Shown one piece after another: positions 26,463 through 37,861 of a stretch of DNA of 64,000 bases. How positions within the stretch are numbered: the first letter of the stretch is position 1; each line of letters starts with the position of its first letter. A model generated the notes under the pieces. The model searched no databases. It saw only the letters and a program-made list of their open reading frames with translations, and was not told the DNA's origin. This DNA comes from Meghimatium bilineatum (lineage: Eukaryota; Mollusca; Gastropoda; Stylommatophora; Philomycidae): contig CM067312.1 of assembly GCA_034231615.1 (NCBI GenBank), forward strand, positions 7,810,546-7,874,545. The letters run 5' to 3'. The position numbers and the translations under genes are program-made.

Positions 26463-26738
26463 CACCAGCCATTTCCAGATCCCAAGTGGTGACCATACGC
26501 ATCCACCTTACACCATTTCCAGATCCCAAGTGGTGACCATACGCATCCACCTTACACCATTTCCAGATCCCAAGTGGTGACCATACGCATCCACCTTACA
26601 CCATTTCCAGATCCCAAGTGGTGACCATACGCATCCACCTTACACCATTTCCAGATCCCAAGTGGTGACCATACGCATCCACCATACACCATTTCCAGAT
26701 CCCAAGTGGTGACAATAGGCATTCACCTTACACCCGTT
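26463..26738. repeat. minisatellite, 44-bp unit, about 6 copies
   Basis: Unit CACCATTTCCAGATCCCAAG, continuing to GCATCCACCTTA. The last copy is diverged (GACAATAGGCATT). Confidence 0.95.
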
Positions 26739-27195
26739 AACTGGTCCAACTGTTTGTTAGAATTCAATAAATATTCAAAGCACTACATATATCAACCAAT
26801 TAAGCAATCATTCGACCAACTGTCATGCCGAGTGGCGTAGGCGATCATGTTTCTACACACCGTGTGTTGTTAATAAGTTCAGTTTGTAACATTCTCTCCT
26901 GTCACAAGGACAACCCATTCAGAAACAACTATCTTCGTCTTCTTTTATCGCTTCTCACTCTAATCTTTCCGTTGTTTACTAAATGCTCAAGTTTTGCTCT
27001 TGTCATCACGTGCCGAAGCATCTTGATTGTCTGCTTTTAATATTTGTAAATGTTTCTCAGACAATCATATGGTACACGCTTACTCGCATCAACACACATA
27101 CACACACAGAACCAAACACACACACAACGACAGCCTACTTTTGATTAATTCAAGATCCCCCCCACACACACACGCACATATTTATATATTTGCGT
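26739..27195. other. unassigned, CA-rich segment, no gene seen
   Basis: Imperfect CA runs at about 27090-27180 sit just before a SINE. Confidence 0.4.
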
Positions 27196-27345
27196 TTGCT
27201 CTCAAACTCCCGCTTGACCACTCTTGTGGCGGGACCATGGTCATACTGGATTTCTAACAGCAAGTAGTCCTGAGAACGGAAATACATTGTGGAGCCGTAT
27301 TATTTATTCCACTGTCCCGACAAATCCAACTTCGGTGTGATAACT
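27196..27345 (-). mobile_element. SINE of the related subfamily, left tail lost
   Basis: GCTCTCAAACTCCCGCTTGA, TTGTGGCGGGACCATGGTC, CTGAGAACGGAAATAC and CGACAAATCCAACTTCGG occur in family order. Confidence 0.75.
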
Positions 27346-28020
27346 AATATTTTTTAGTGTTTTCGCCACTTCAATTGAACGGTGGGCGTCTGTATTCATC
27401 TCGCTATTAGGTCATATGTACGAGAGAACTGGTTCCCGTTCACCGAATATTAAACCGGAAAGATAACCACAGTCGCACACGTTTGACATTGTCAATGATA
27501 TAGGTAACCGTATGGATATAACCACATACACCCAATACTTATGACAGGTTCCATTCAAACACATACATTTTTCTTTTGATCTATTCTCTTACGTTATCTC
27601 TTTCCTATCCTCTCTCAATCTCTGTATACCAGTTTTTAACTCTCTAATTCGTCATTTATGTTAATCGTCCTGTTTGTCCTCCTGTGTATTTAATACGAAA
27701 TCTCAAACCACTATGCAACTATTTGGTCCTACTTATTGTATGTCCCACATCCATCACCACCAAAACGTGTCCTAAAATCTCATTCCACTTGTGTGTGTTC
27801 GATTCCTTCATCATTTTCTCATATGTAACCCCGTCATATCCAACTTTTCATGTTTGTTGACTTTTCTGGGGTATTTTGTTTTATCTACAAGACAGTGTAG
27901 CCAGTCAGACGCCCAACACTTCTTAGTCATAAGTTCTAATAATATTCCTGGATGCCATACTAACATTCAATGCTTTCTTTTAGAACATTGGCAACACTGA
28001 TAATCAATCTTGTTTTCAAC
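27346..28020. other. unassigned, pyrimidine-rich, no gene seen
   Basis: Short frame at 27791-28000 without recognisable product. Confidence 0.35.
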
Positions 28021-28400
28021 CGAATTTCTTTTCATTCATTCGCTCCAAGCCTTTATTTCAGTAAATTCTTTTCTTATCATTCCTTCTCTCAATTTTATTA
28101 ATTTCAGTAAATTCTTATCTTTACATTCGATTCTATTATTTCAGCAAACTCGTATCATTTTATTCCTTCTCTAAATGCTTTTTCAGTAAATTCTTTTCTT
28201 TAAATTCTATTTTGTTACTTCAGTAAATTATGTTTTCATTCCTTTTCTCAATTTTTTTAATTCTGTCTATTTCAGTAAAAAATTTTTATCTTTTCAATCC
28301 TTCTCTCCATCCTGTTGATTTCAGTAAATTCTAATCTTTTAATTTCATGCTGAAATGTCTGTAAAATTATATTTTCATTCGTTCTCTGAATGCATTTCAT
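28021..28400. repeat. degenerate tandem repeat of ~45-70 bp containing TTTCAGTAAATTCTT
   Basis: TTTCAGTAAATTCTT or close variants occur about seven times (near 28057, 28102, 28140, 28184, 28219, 28273 and 28318), each within T/C-rich DNA that includes CATTCCTTCTCT. Each unit therefore looks like a 3' splice site (pyrimidine tract plus CAG). Confidence 0.7.
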
Positions 28401-28779
28401 TAGATTATTATATTTTCATAATTTGTACCTTCTTCTGCGTTCCGCTTTTGTTGTCGTGCAATAGTTCCAATCATGTCTCCAGTTTCAAGTTCACTGTTTT
28501 CTCCTGGTCAGACGGGATTTCCCTGTAGAAATTTTGTTTGGTTCTAATCGTGGCCATCTACAATATTAGACCTACCAACTAATAAGCAATCACACATTTT
28601 AAAATGACTGGGTTGACTATTCCTGTGATTTGTATTGGTTACCAGACACAGTATAATCACAGTCTTATCTATTTATTGTCTTTTCTCTGCGTATACTTTG
28701 AGTTATCGCAGGAATGAATAATGATTGGTTTTCGATCTATTTCACGCTTGGTCGATTGGTATACTGTAATACTGTGCCG

Positions 28780-29400
28780 TGTCAGAACATGGTAACTCCT
28801 TCAATCCACATTCTTCTTGGTATTCTTCTGTATCTTGCTGTTTCCATCTTCATGTTGTATGCTCTTGCCGCTGGCCAATATATGTTCATTCTCATTTGGT
28901 GGCAAAACCATTTCAATCTTTGATTTTTTAAAACATATTTGACCAGATTCTGTTCCAACAGTTCTTGTAATCTCATTGTCACAAGATCTCTTCTTGTTCT
29001 GTTTGCTGCTTTTCTTAGACATCTCATTTCACAGGTAGTAGCCTTTCTCTTTTGTTCTTTAGTTAGTGTCCATGTTTGACAATAAAAACGTAGTGTTGTG
29101 ATGAATATTGAATTTATGATTTGCCTTTTGTTTTCCATCGGGGAAAATGCGTGTTTCAAAATTGGTGTAAATTTATAATTTACTTAGTTTGCTTTTTGAA
29201 TACTTGTCTGGAGCTCTCTGTCCTTTCTTCCATCGACTGTAAAAATGCTCCCGAGATATTTAAATTCCAGCACTAGTTTCAGTAGTTTATATTTATATTT
29301 ATCTTTATATTGTTTGTATTGGGTTTTCTGCTTATAAACATGACTTCTGTTTTTGTCTGTGTTGATCTTCATGTTGTGAATGAGGCAGCTTTCGTTGAGT
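28780..29400 (-). pseudogene. RTE-like reverse transcriptase C-terminal fragment
   Basis: The minus translation reads LEFKYLGSIFTVDGRKDREL, the F.YLGS...DG block after the RT core. It continues with KRQIINSIFITTLRFYCQTW (the thumb region, with YCQTW in place of YG.E.W), then EMRCLRKAANRTRRD and RIPRRMWIEGV. One stop after IQKAN and a frame change divide it. It starts near a normal RTE domain boundary, so it is a 5'-truncated insertion. Confidence 0.78.
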
Positions 29401-29448
29401 AGGGTTATGTGATCTTGCAGCTCTTCACTTGAACTGTGGAGTAGGCAC

Positions 29449-29724
29449 TTCTTCTTCTTCTTCTGCGTTCGTTCTCAAACTCCTGCAGGATGTAGTCCAC
29501 AGAACGGAATGAGTTGTGTCATGGTTTACAGCATTGCTGCGATATCTGCGCCTTTCGGCCTTACGCATCCGACTTCAGCATGGATTTGGGTCATTGACCC
29601 TATATGGGATGGGACATCCAACTCCATCCCATAACCTCCTTAGCCGCCCTTTACGACATGTGTGAAAGGTAAATAGTGTTGCTATTCTTTGTTCCCCTTT
29701 CGGGCCCCGGCAACACACGGGCGA
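29449..29724 (-). mobile_element. composite SINE, near full length
   Basis: (CTT)n, GCGTTCGTTCTCAAACTCCT, GCTGCGATATCTGCGCC, GACTTCAGCATGGATTTGGG, TTAGCCGCCCTTTACGAC and GGGCCCCGGCAACACACGGG. The minus frame at 29575-29766 is part of this SINE. Confidence 0.87.
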
Positions 29725-30767
29725 ATGGGTACTTGAGTCATGATTTGGGGAAGGCAAATACAGCATGGGAGGGAACTAGCCATCCCAACTAATAGCTGCT
29801 GCGGCCTAGCATGCTTCATGCTGTCCTGTGGGCCTACCTTACCCTACAATTTCACCATACTTTTTTTTTCTACATTTTTCTCTCCTTCCTATTACCTATC
29901 TCTTAATTATTTCTTCCTCTACCTATCTGGACATTTCTTCCATTCCATCTTCACCTTTTTCTATCTCTTCTGTCATCTCGTCCTATCTCCCGTCACTCTT
30001 CACCTTTCACACTCCGCTTAAACTTAACTCTGTTAATTACTTTCCATTCCACTATCTTTGCCTCAGGAAACAGACTTCAGTATTTGTTCCATGTCATGTG
30101 CCAGCCAATAAAATAAGTCTAGGTTGCAACTTCCTTGATGAGACCTTGAGCAAATACCCACACCCACATGCACACCCACACCCATACCCACATGCACAGA
30201 CAAAACTTCTAGTTTGTCATCAGCTTCAGATAAAGTCAAACATTTACAAGACAGATCGATAGTGATCAAATATTTTGACGAAAAAACACTTTCTTCCCCT
30301 AAAACAAAATAACTTTCACTAAATCGTTTGTACCTTACACGAAATGAAAGAAACTTCGCTTCCCCGCTCCTGTGCCACGAACAATTGAGACCGAAGTGTC
30401 TTCTTTTAGTTGCCTGTGGCTATTTTGCCGTTTTTAAATAGCTAATTTAAACAGTCTGGAGATCTTGTTGCTGGTTGGGTGGATGGATCAAGTTTACATT
30501 AGCTGTCTTTTGTGACTTAGAATCGATCTTAGCCGATAATACCACCTCTCTCTTGATCTTCTGGCCTTTCCTTTGATAGTTGCTGTGACATTTCAGGGAA
30601 TCCGTTCCTTAGAAGCTGGACCGGATCTCGGCAACGCATATTTGTTAGAAGCTGGACCGGGCGTTGGTCATGCATATTTGTTTTGAGCAACTTATTTGGA
30701 ATTGTTTTTTATCACGTGATTTTGCTAGTTTGCTTACCTCACCCCCACAGAGATGAGAATTAACATC
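29725..30767. other. unassigned, long CT-rich tract, no gene seen
   Basis: A pyrimidine-rich tract runs from 29868 to 30020. CACCCACACCCA words lie at 30157-30195. A short direct repeat (TTAGAAGCTGGACCGG) occurs at 30610 and 30648. No exon recognised. Confidence 0.4.
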
Positions 30768-31245
30768 AGGGTGTAGCCATCAATACTACACGTAACTTTG
30801 CTGTAACGACTTTATTCGCTGTATTTATTGCCAGGAGTTTGTCATTGCCTTCTGTACGGCGTTGATGCACAATTGCCTGCGGTTGTACTTGCAACTGTAC
30901 CATTGTTATCACATACAAACTCTGTACTTCATTGTCAGGGTGACTAACATTACCATTTCAGGCTGTAACCATCAATAAATTTTACATTATGATTCTCTTT
31001 AATATTCATTTCTTGTGTGTTATTGTCCTGGTGAAGAATTTTTAGTCCAAACGTCGTTCGTTTCTGTTGATGCCGTTAGCATGTTTTCTATTTTGTTGTA
31101 ACACTCCTTACGTACCTCCCCCACCCTCCATTACTCTGTGTTGCACCAGCTCATTAAGCTACTTCATAACAGTGAAACCTTGGTAACCATCAACCTCGCA
31201 TGTTTTCCTGTAGCACTTTCGTGGCTGTATTTAAGTTCAGTAGTT
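30768..31245 (-). mobile_element. three tRNA-SINE fragments in a row
   Basis: GTAGCCATCAATACT with TGTCATTGCCTTCTGTACG (30773-30866), GGCTGTAACCATCAATAAA (30960-30979) and GGTAACCATCAACCTCGCAT with TTCAGTAGTTT (31180-31245) are minus-strand pieces of the family at 9690 and 20458. The middle piece holds only the 3' end. Nested or tandem insertion followed by decay. Confidence 0.65.
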
Positions 31246-31367
31246 TCTAATTTGTATTTTTTTAAGCTGTTACATGGATATAGGCACACTGGCCAGGTCA
31301 TTCGGGAGTCAGATGCAACGAAAAAGCAGAATCATTGGCGGGTAGTTCTGTGGTTGACCATTAATCT

Positions 31368-31895
31368 CAGCATCCATCTCAGCCATCCATCTCAGCCATC
31401 CATCTCAGACATCCATCTCAGTCATCCATCTCAGACATCCATCTCAGATATCCATCTCAGCCATCCATCTCAGACATCCATCTCAGCCATCCATCTCAGA
31501 CATCCATCTCAGACATCCATCTCAGACATTCATCTCAGACATCCATCTCAGTCATCCATCTCAGACATCAATCTCAGTCATCCATCTCAGACATTCATCT
31601 CAGACATTCATCTCAGTCATCCATCTCAGACATCCATCTCAGACATTCATCTCAGAAATTCATCTCGGTTATTCGACTCAGTCATCCATCTCAGTTATCC
31701 ATCTCAGACATTCATCTCAGACATTCATCTCAGTCATCCATCTCAGTCATCCATCTCAGTCATCCATCTCAGACATTCATCTCAGACATTCATCTCGGTT
31801 ATTCGACTCAGTCATCAATCTCAGTCATCCATGTCAGTCATTTATCTCAGACATTCATCTATGTTATTCGACTCAGTCATTCATCGCAACACATA
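31368..31895. repeat. minisatellite, 13-bp unit, about 40 copies
   Basis: Unit CATCCATCTCAGA with GACATTCATCTCAG variants. A few more units (ATCCATCTCAGCCAGTCATC) reappear at 32283-32325, beyond a LINE fragment, so the original array was longer and was split. The + frame (SHPSQTSISDIHL) is a 39-bp artefact. Confidence 0.94.
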
Positions 31896-31944
31896 CACAG
31901 CAAAGTGAAAGATAAAAATACGAACATAATGCAATACATCTCCT

Positions 31945-32256
31945 CCAAAGATATCAACAGAACACAATATTTCGCATTATAACAGGCCACTACAGACTGT
32001 TGGGTCACCTTTATCGATTAAGGATCTCATACACAGATGAATGTCCATGTGGATCCGGGACCCAGACCCTCGGAACACATACTTCATGACTGCCCAACAT
32101 ACAAAGAGCAGAGACAGCAAACCTGGCCAGAGGATACAGACTTGAGGCAAAAGCTATGGGGCAGCTGCTCTGACCTGGAGAAGACAGTGGACTTCGTCTT
32201 GACGACAGGCCTGACGGTATAGCATGACCACAGATGCTGAACGCAGAAGAAGGGGA
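31945..32256 (+). pseudogene. 3' end of a second RNase-H-type non-LTR element
   Basis: The + translation gives RLLGHLYRLRISYTDECPCG, a frameshift, then SEHILHDCPTYKEQRQQTW and RQKLWGSCSDLEKTVDFVL, ending TTGLTV and a stop at 32222. This Cys-rich C-terminus is the same type as at 2240 and 24300 but a different subfamily. The 3' end, CTGAACGCAGAAGAAGG, shares 14 bases with the SINE tail. It is inserted inside the 13-bp minisatellite. Confidence 0.8.
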
Positions 32257-32429
32257 ATACGTTATAATAAAATTCATTATGGTAATCCATCTCAGCCAGT
32301 CATCTCGTTCATCCATCTCGGCCATTAAATTCAACTGTTCTAAACCATTCAAAGATGCGTTCAACATGTAACGAAATGAGTACTGCCCTATGTTCCGTCC
32401 TTGGCCCAAACTGAACTAATTAACTATTC

Positions 32430-33047
32430 AACGTAGCCACTTAGCTGAGTGATTCGACGTAGCCACTTAGCTGAGTGATTCGACGTAGCCACTTAGCTGA
32501 GTGATTAAACGTAGCCACTTAGCTGAGTGATTCGACGTAGCCACTTAGCTGAGTGATTCGACGTAGCCACTTAGCTGAGTGATTCGACGTAGCCACTTAG
32601 CTGAGTGATTCGACGTAGCCACTTAGCTGAGTGATTCGACGTAGCCACTTAGCTGAGTGATTCGACGTAGCCACTTAGCTGAGTGATTCGACGTAGCCAC
32701 TTAGCTGAGTGATTCGACGTAGCCACTTAGCTGAGTGATTCGACGTAGCCACTTAGCTGAGTGATTCGACGTACCCACTTAGCTGAGTGATTCGACGTAG
32801 CCACTTAGCTGAGTGATTCGACGTAGCCACTTAGCTGAGTGATTCGACGTAGCCACTTAGCTGAGTGATTCGACGTAGCCACTTAGCTGAGTGATTCGAC
32901 GTAGCCACTTAGCTGAGTGATTCGACGTAGCCACTTAGCTGAGTGATTCGACGTAGCCACTTAGCTGAGTGATTCGACGTAGCCACTTAGCTCAGTGATT
33001 CGACGTAGCCACTTAGATGAGTGATTCGACGTAGCCATTTAACTCAG
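32430..33047. repeat. minisatellite, 26-bp unit, about 24 copies
   Basis: Unit GACGTAGCCACTTAGCTGAG plus TGATTC. Nearly uniform, with variants only near the ends and one GTACCC in the middle. Confidence 0.97.
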
Positions 33048-33489
33048 CCATTCAATTTATCAATTTATCTCAGCCATACAATTTGACCATTCAACTCAGC
33101 CATTTAGCTCAGCTTTTCCTACGCGTTCTAACTGAACTAATAGACGTTGAAGTAGACAAAAATAATAAACATAAAATCGACGACCCACGATTTAATCGCA
33201 TATTTTCATAGTCAATCAAACATCTTATTTCCCGTGAGAATGTCCCTACAGATTACTAAATCTCTTATCTCTAATCTGAAATCTTGATTGTTTTTTTGTA
33301 TTAAGTCAACACAGAGAGCATCCCTATAAGTGCTGAGACTGCCGACCCATCAGTCATCTTAGAGTGTATACACTCAGTGTTTCAGTCAGATAGTACTTGT
33401 GGGTTCTTATGATCTTTCCATAGAGGGCATACTTTCTCTCCTCGCCATTGGTTACTGCTTGCAATTCTATATAACATCTAGTTACTCAA
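33048..33489. other. unassigned, no gene seen
   Basis: Decaying copies of the preceding unit (CAGCCATTCAATTT) at the left edge, then unique DNA. Confidence 0.4.
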
Positions 33490-33925
33490 ACATTTTATGT
33501 CAGCTAGTCGATGAAATGTCCAATTAAGTAGATCCCTTCTACCGGGAAATCGATGAAATATTCAGTTAAGCAAACCCTATCTATCAGCGAACCGATGAAA
33601 TATCCAGTTAAGCAAACCCTATCTACCAGCGACCCGATGAAATATCCAGTTAAGCAAACCCTACCTACCAGTGAGTCGATGAAATGTCTAGTTAATTAAG
33701 CAAACCCTATCTACCAGCGACCCGATGAAAAATCCAGTTAAGCAAACACTATCTACTAGTGAGTCGATAAAATGTCCATTTAAACAAACCATATCTACCA
33801 GTGAGTCGATGAAATATCCAGTTAAGCAAATTCTATCTACCAGTGAGTCGATGAAATGTCCAGTTAAACAAACCCTATCTACCAGTGAGTCGATGAAATA
33901 TCCAGTTAAGCCGGTTCCTTCTGCC
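33490..33925. repeat. minisatellite, ~42-bp unit, about 10 copies
   Basis: Unit GAGTCGATGAAATATCCAGT, continuing to ACCCTATCTACCA. The open frame (STSESMKYPVKQTL) reflects the 42-bp period. Confidence 0.94.
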
Positions 33926-34165
33926 AGCGAGCATATAAAACCTACATACAGCATCTTCTAAATACAGTTGCGCATGTTAGGAACCCCCCCCCCCCCCCCA
34001 TAGAGTTAAAGAGTTAACCCCCCCATATAGAGTTAAAGAGTTAACCCGTTTTCCTTAACTATCTCTTACTACATTAATGACGGGCATAATGCTATCATAC
34101 CTGTTTCGGCGGTGATTTCCCTGATTCAATGGTTACGAAGTTCTCTGTGTGCTCTAGATGTTACG

Positions 34166-34196
<31 letters not shown>

Positions 34197-34995
34197 CATC
34201 TTGCTTACAAAGTGTGTTTTGTGTGTGTATGGATAGCTCTTGAAGCTGCAATTTTACGTGCCATCAGTGGTATTCTTCTGTAGGCAAAATGCCTTTCGCT
34301 GAGAGTGATGGGATACATATGGAGTAACCCAAAAACAATAAAGTCAATCCTCTACCATTCTGAGTCATCCTCTCCTGTTTAGGTCCAATAGATAATCGGT
34401 ATTTTGGTATTAAAAAAATTCGCGAATTACTGACAAGTTTCTAAATGATTCTGGCAATCTCTGAAATGTTAGAGGAATGGGTTGCCAGTTTGGTACAGAC
34501 TAAAATATCAATAACTCGTAGATTTTTTTTTTGGTTCCATACATCACAATTCTGGTTACATTTTGAAATGGGGCCGTTGAAAGAGTGGGTAATTCTCATA
34601 AATTGTGGGCAGGCTGTCGTGAATTGGGGTGAGAATTATGGGCCAAGTTTGAAAAGCTAGACATAATCAGGAGACTCCGGGTAAATAAATGTTTATTTTT
34701 TTCCCACCAGAATCTGTTTGGGCTTTATCATAGAGTGGGATGAGAATCAGAGGGGGATAACTTCGTGTCCAGCCGTGTAAATAGAAACCTGTCTATTTCT
34801 ACGCCCCTTGAGAAATACAAATTCTCCAGTGCTAGTATTCCGAGTCAATTGGATATTTGTGTTTCCTCGCCGCTTGATAGGATTCAAAAGAAATTTTATA
34901 ATAAAACCAGACCAGTTTGAGCATTGAGCTCCGGTATTTTATCGACGCGGATCTGAATAGTCTAAATGTAAATTTTTTGTCTTTATATGTTGTAT
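33926..34995. other. unassigned, no gene seen
   Basis: A C run at about 33986-34000 with two copies of a CATATAGAGTTAAAGAGTTA-like word, and a CT run at 34172-34197. Frames at 34445-34660 and 34832-35053 are not recognisable. Confidence 0.4.
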
Positions 34996-35272
34996 TGTTG
35001 CTCGCCAGTGTTGCCGACTCCCGAGAGGGGAGAAAAGAACAGCGACGTGTCATGCAAGTCGCAAGAAGCGATTATGCGGGTTTCGGGAGTTGGCTTGACT
35101 GTTACATTCCAGAGAGTCATGTTGATCCAAATAACATCATGATGATGGATGTGTCGGGCTGAAAGGTGCAGATAACACACCCAAACTGAAAACTGTGCCA
35201 CAGTGCAATCCGTTCTTTAGAATGTATCCTTCAAATCTGCAGAAGTTTTAGAAAGAACGCAAAAGAAGAACG
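34996..35272 (+). mobile_element. diverged composite SINE
   Basis: CAGTGTTGCCGACTCCCGAG, CGCAAGAAGCGATTATG, GATGTGTCGGGCTGAAAGG, ATCTGCAGAAG and AAGAACGCAAAAGAAGAA occur in family order. The 19-bp array starts right at its tail. Confidence 0.78.
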
Positions 35273-35273
35273 C

Positions 35274-35612
35274 TGGTACTTGAACCTCAAGCTGGTACTT
35301 GAACCTCAAGCTGGTACTTGAACCTCAAGCTGGTACTTGAACCTCAAGCTGGTACTTAGAACCTCAAGCTGGTACTTAGAACCTCAAGCTGGTAATTGAA
35401 CCTCAAGCTGGTAATTGAACCTCAAGCTGGTATTTGAACCTCATGCTAGTACTTAGAACCTCAAGCTGGTACTTGAACCTCAAGCTGGTACTTGAACCTC
35501 AAGCTGGTATTTGAACATCAAGCTGGTACTTGAACCTCAAGCTGGTACTTGAATCTGAAGCTGGTGCTTGAACCTCAAGCTGGTAATTGAACCTCAAGCT
35601 GGTACTTAGCTG
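35274..35612. repeat. minisatellite, 19-bp unit, about 18 copies
   Basis: Unit CTGGTACTTGAACCTCAAG, some units 20 bp (CTTAGAACC). It abuts the GAA tail of the SINE at 34996-35272. Confidence 0.95.
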
Positions 35613-35819
35613 GTATTAGTAGTCTCCCGGTCTTCTGATACGTAGACCAACTTGAAAATTTTTCGAAGTTTTAAATCACCTACACCGTTTGTAGTTGGAC
35701 CATCTTTCATCAATATACTGCAGGAAACCACCTGTTTCGAACTCAAATCATAGAAAAATGTACAAAAAATTGGTATAAGTATTACCTAGATGAGATAAAA
35801 CAACCTAGCAACAGAGATG

Positions 35820-36120
35820 GACGACGTTTCAACTAAAGAGTCTTCATCAGGACAAACTAAAGACCACAGCACAACGAATCTTACATGGAGACAAACATGT
35901 TATGATAGGGAGGAAAGAAAAGGAGGGATAGAGAATAGATAGGGAAGGAAGCAAAGATGGGGCAGCATGACAGGGAAGAAAAGGGTAAGGGGAGAAGATA
36001 GTAACCTTACGCTCCTGACCTATAATCCTAACTCCGCAACTACTCTGTAACGAGATTCTGTAACACTGTAAACAAAATTTAGTTGAGGCCAAGGGCGCGA
36101 CCTCTAATGACCTATTACCT
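35820..36120 (-). mobile_element. dispersed repeat with pyrimidine tract and GAAACGTCG motif
   Basis: Read on the minus strand, a CT-rich segment (35890-36000) leads to GATGAAGACTCTTTAGTTGA and AACGTCGTC. The same arrangement is at 63830-64000 (minus). GAAACGTCG-type ends are familiar from many animal retroelement remnants, but I cannot assign a class. Confidence 0.45.
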
Positions 36121-37204
36121 TCCTGCCGCACTTACATCAAATAATCAGAAATTCCTTTCAGAATCAGCCAACAGGAACCGTTTTGACTCGACCTCTGTTC
36201 AGTTCAACATACAATTTGTATTCAGTCTGGCGTGAGCCCGGCGTAATGAATAACTTTTATAACGGCATTCTGTTACAGAGCACTTTCTGCAATGTTGGTA
36301 TAAATTCTAGCCATTACTTATGTCGCGCAGTTTTTTGGGTAAAAATTATAGTTGTCTTCTAGGGGGAGGGGATGTTTATATACTACGTCAACAATGTTTT
36401 GCCACTCCCACCATCCAATTTTTAATCCCTCCCAATCCCCACCCCTTGCCAACAACAATCAAGAATTCAGGGACCTCCCCTACTTAAAAAAGGTCAAGAT
36501 TTGTATTAAATTCACACACCCACCAGCAAATTTTACAAATATAAACCGAAAAAAAATACGAAAACAACATAATATGTATGATGTGTTTGACATTTTTAGG
36601 AATACATTTCAGATTCAAACAATTAAAAAAAAATAATTTGGGTATAAAATGGTATTGTTGGCGTCAACTTTTGTCAAATCCCATCGTCACCATTGACAAT
36701 AATTATCAAACCCCTTCCCCCCTATTGACAACAATTAGCAAACTTTTGAAGTTTGATGTCTACCAGATCCTGGTTTGTTCTGTCTTCATATTTCTTAATT
36801 TCTGACCTTGCCATGCAACCATAATCTGGAGACGAAACCCTAAGGCAGTCGACGGTGTATTAGACCATCTTCTGACATCTCCTAAAGCTTTGTTTGTTTT
36901 CAAACGTATGCCAATGCTTTTCTCTTGGAACTAAACAACAGAGCCAAGAAGGGGTTAGTATAAATAGACAAGACACTTTCTCCATAAAAGCTGACCAGGA
37001 AAATAAGCAAGAATAGGGTCTTTGTAGGGTCTTATAGTGCATTTTCTATTTTACACTATCTGTAAAAACGTAAAAGGATCATCACCAAATGTACGCATTT
37101 AACATAGTTATTTACATATTTCTGTATTTTGTACTGCGCTTATGTGTTTTTTTTAAATATGTTTCTGAAGAATATTGTTAAATCTCATTTCATCTGGGTT
37201 GTTT
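36121..37204. other. unassigned, no gene seen
   Basis: AT-rich with short C-rich words. Frames at 36352-36636 and 36578-36805 have no recognisable product. If the host gene extends upstream, its preceding intron probably covers this region. Confidence 0.4.
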
Positions 37205-37668
37205 GTAGATGTCTTATTTTACACTTGGATCTAGACAGTAGTACTGGGGAGCCTGTAGATGTTTCATTTTACACTTGGATCTAGACAGTAGTACTGGGGC
37301 GCCTTTAGATGTTTCATTTTACACTTGGCACTAGACTGTAGTACTGGGGCGTTTGTAGATGTATCATTTTACACTTGTCACTAGACTGTAGAACTGGGGC
37401 GTTTGTAGATGTATCATTTTACACTTGGCACTAGACTGTAGTACTGGCGCCTTTAGATGTTTCATTTTACACTTGGCACTAGACTGTAGTACTGGGGCGT
37501 TTGTAGATGTATCATTTTACACTTGGCACTAGACTGTAGTACTGGGGCGTTTGTAGATGTATCATTTTACACTTGGCACTAGACTGTAGTACTGGGGCGT
37601 TTGTAGATGTATCATTTTACACTTGGCACTAGACTGTAGTACTGAGGAGTCTCTAGATGTTTCAATTT
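37205..37668. repeat. minisatellite, 50-bp unit, about 9 copies, just upstream of an exon
   Basis: Unit TTGTAGATGTATCATTTTAC, continuing to CTGTAGTACTGGGGCG, with exact 50-bp spacing in the right half. It ends about 75 bp before the 3' splice site at 37744. Confidence 0.95.
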
Positions 37669-37744
37669 ACAGTTGGTACCATAAGCAGTTATTCACATAT
37701 TTTTGTATTTTGTTAAATATCATATCTATTCCTTGTTATTTCAG

Positions 37745-37861
37745 TTTCCACAGAATAAACTCTCCGGACCCAGCCATGCAAAGTTAAGCAACGGATTAAT
37801 GAATATACCAGTCAGTACCGATAACTTAGGCAACAACAGACGATCTCCAAGAGATGAGAAG
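37745..37861 (+). CDS. internal exon, cytoplasmic-tail-like protein (cadherin-superfamily candidate)
   Basis: A 117-bp exon encoding 39 residues, beginning FPQNKLSGPSHAKLSNGLMN and ending NNRRSPRDEK. The acceptor is TTCCTTGTTATTTCAG and the donor AAG/GTTGGT. Both ends are phase 0. A second AG nine bases in (CCACAG/AAT) could act as an in-frame alternative acceptor that removes FPQ. The exon is hydrophilic with no membrane segment. It joins in phase to the exon at 41839 across a ~4.0-kb intron, the main evidence that it is real. I see no partner exon upstream. Function is inferred only from the downstream exon's SDSGRGGSEDD motif. Confidence 0.7.

Noticed and set aside
31138..31908. 256-residue ORF rich in HPSQTSISDIHL
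   Set aside because: Its C-terminal two thirds are the 13-bp minisatellite, and its N-terminal part overlaps SINE fragments.
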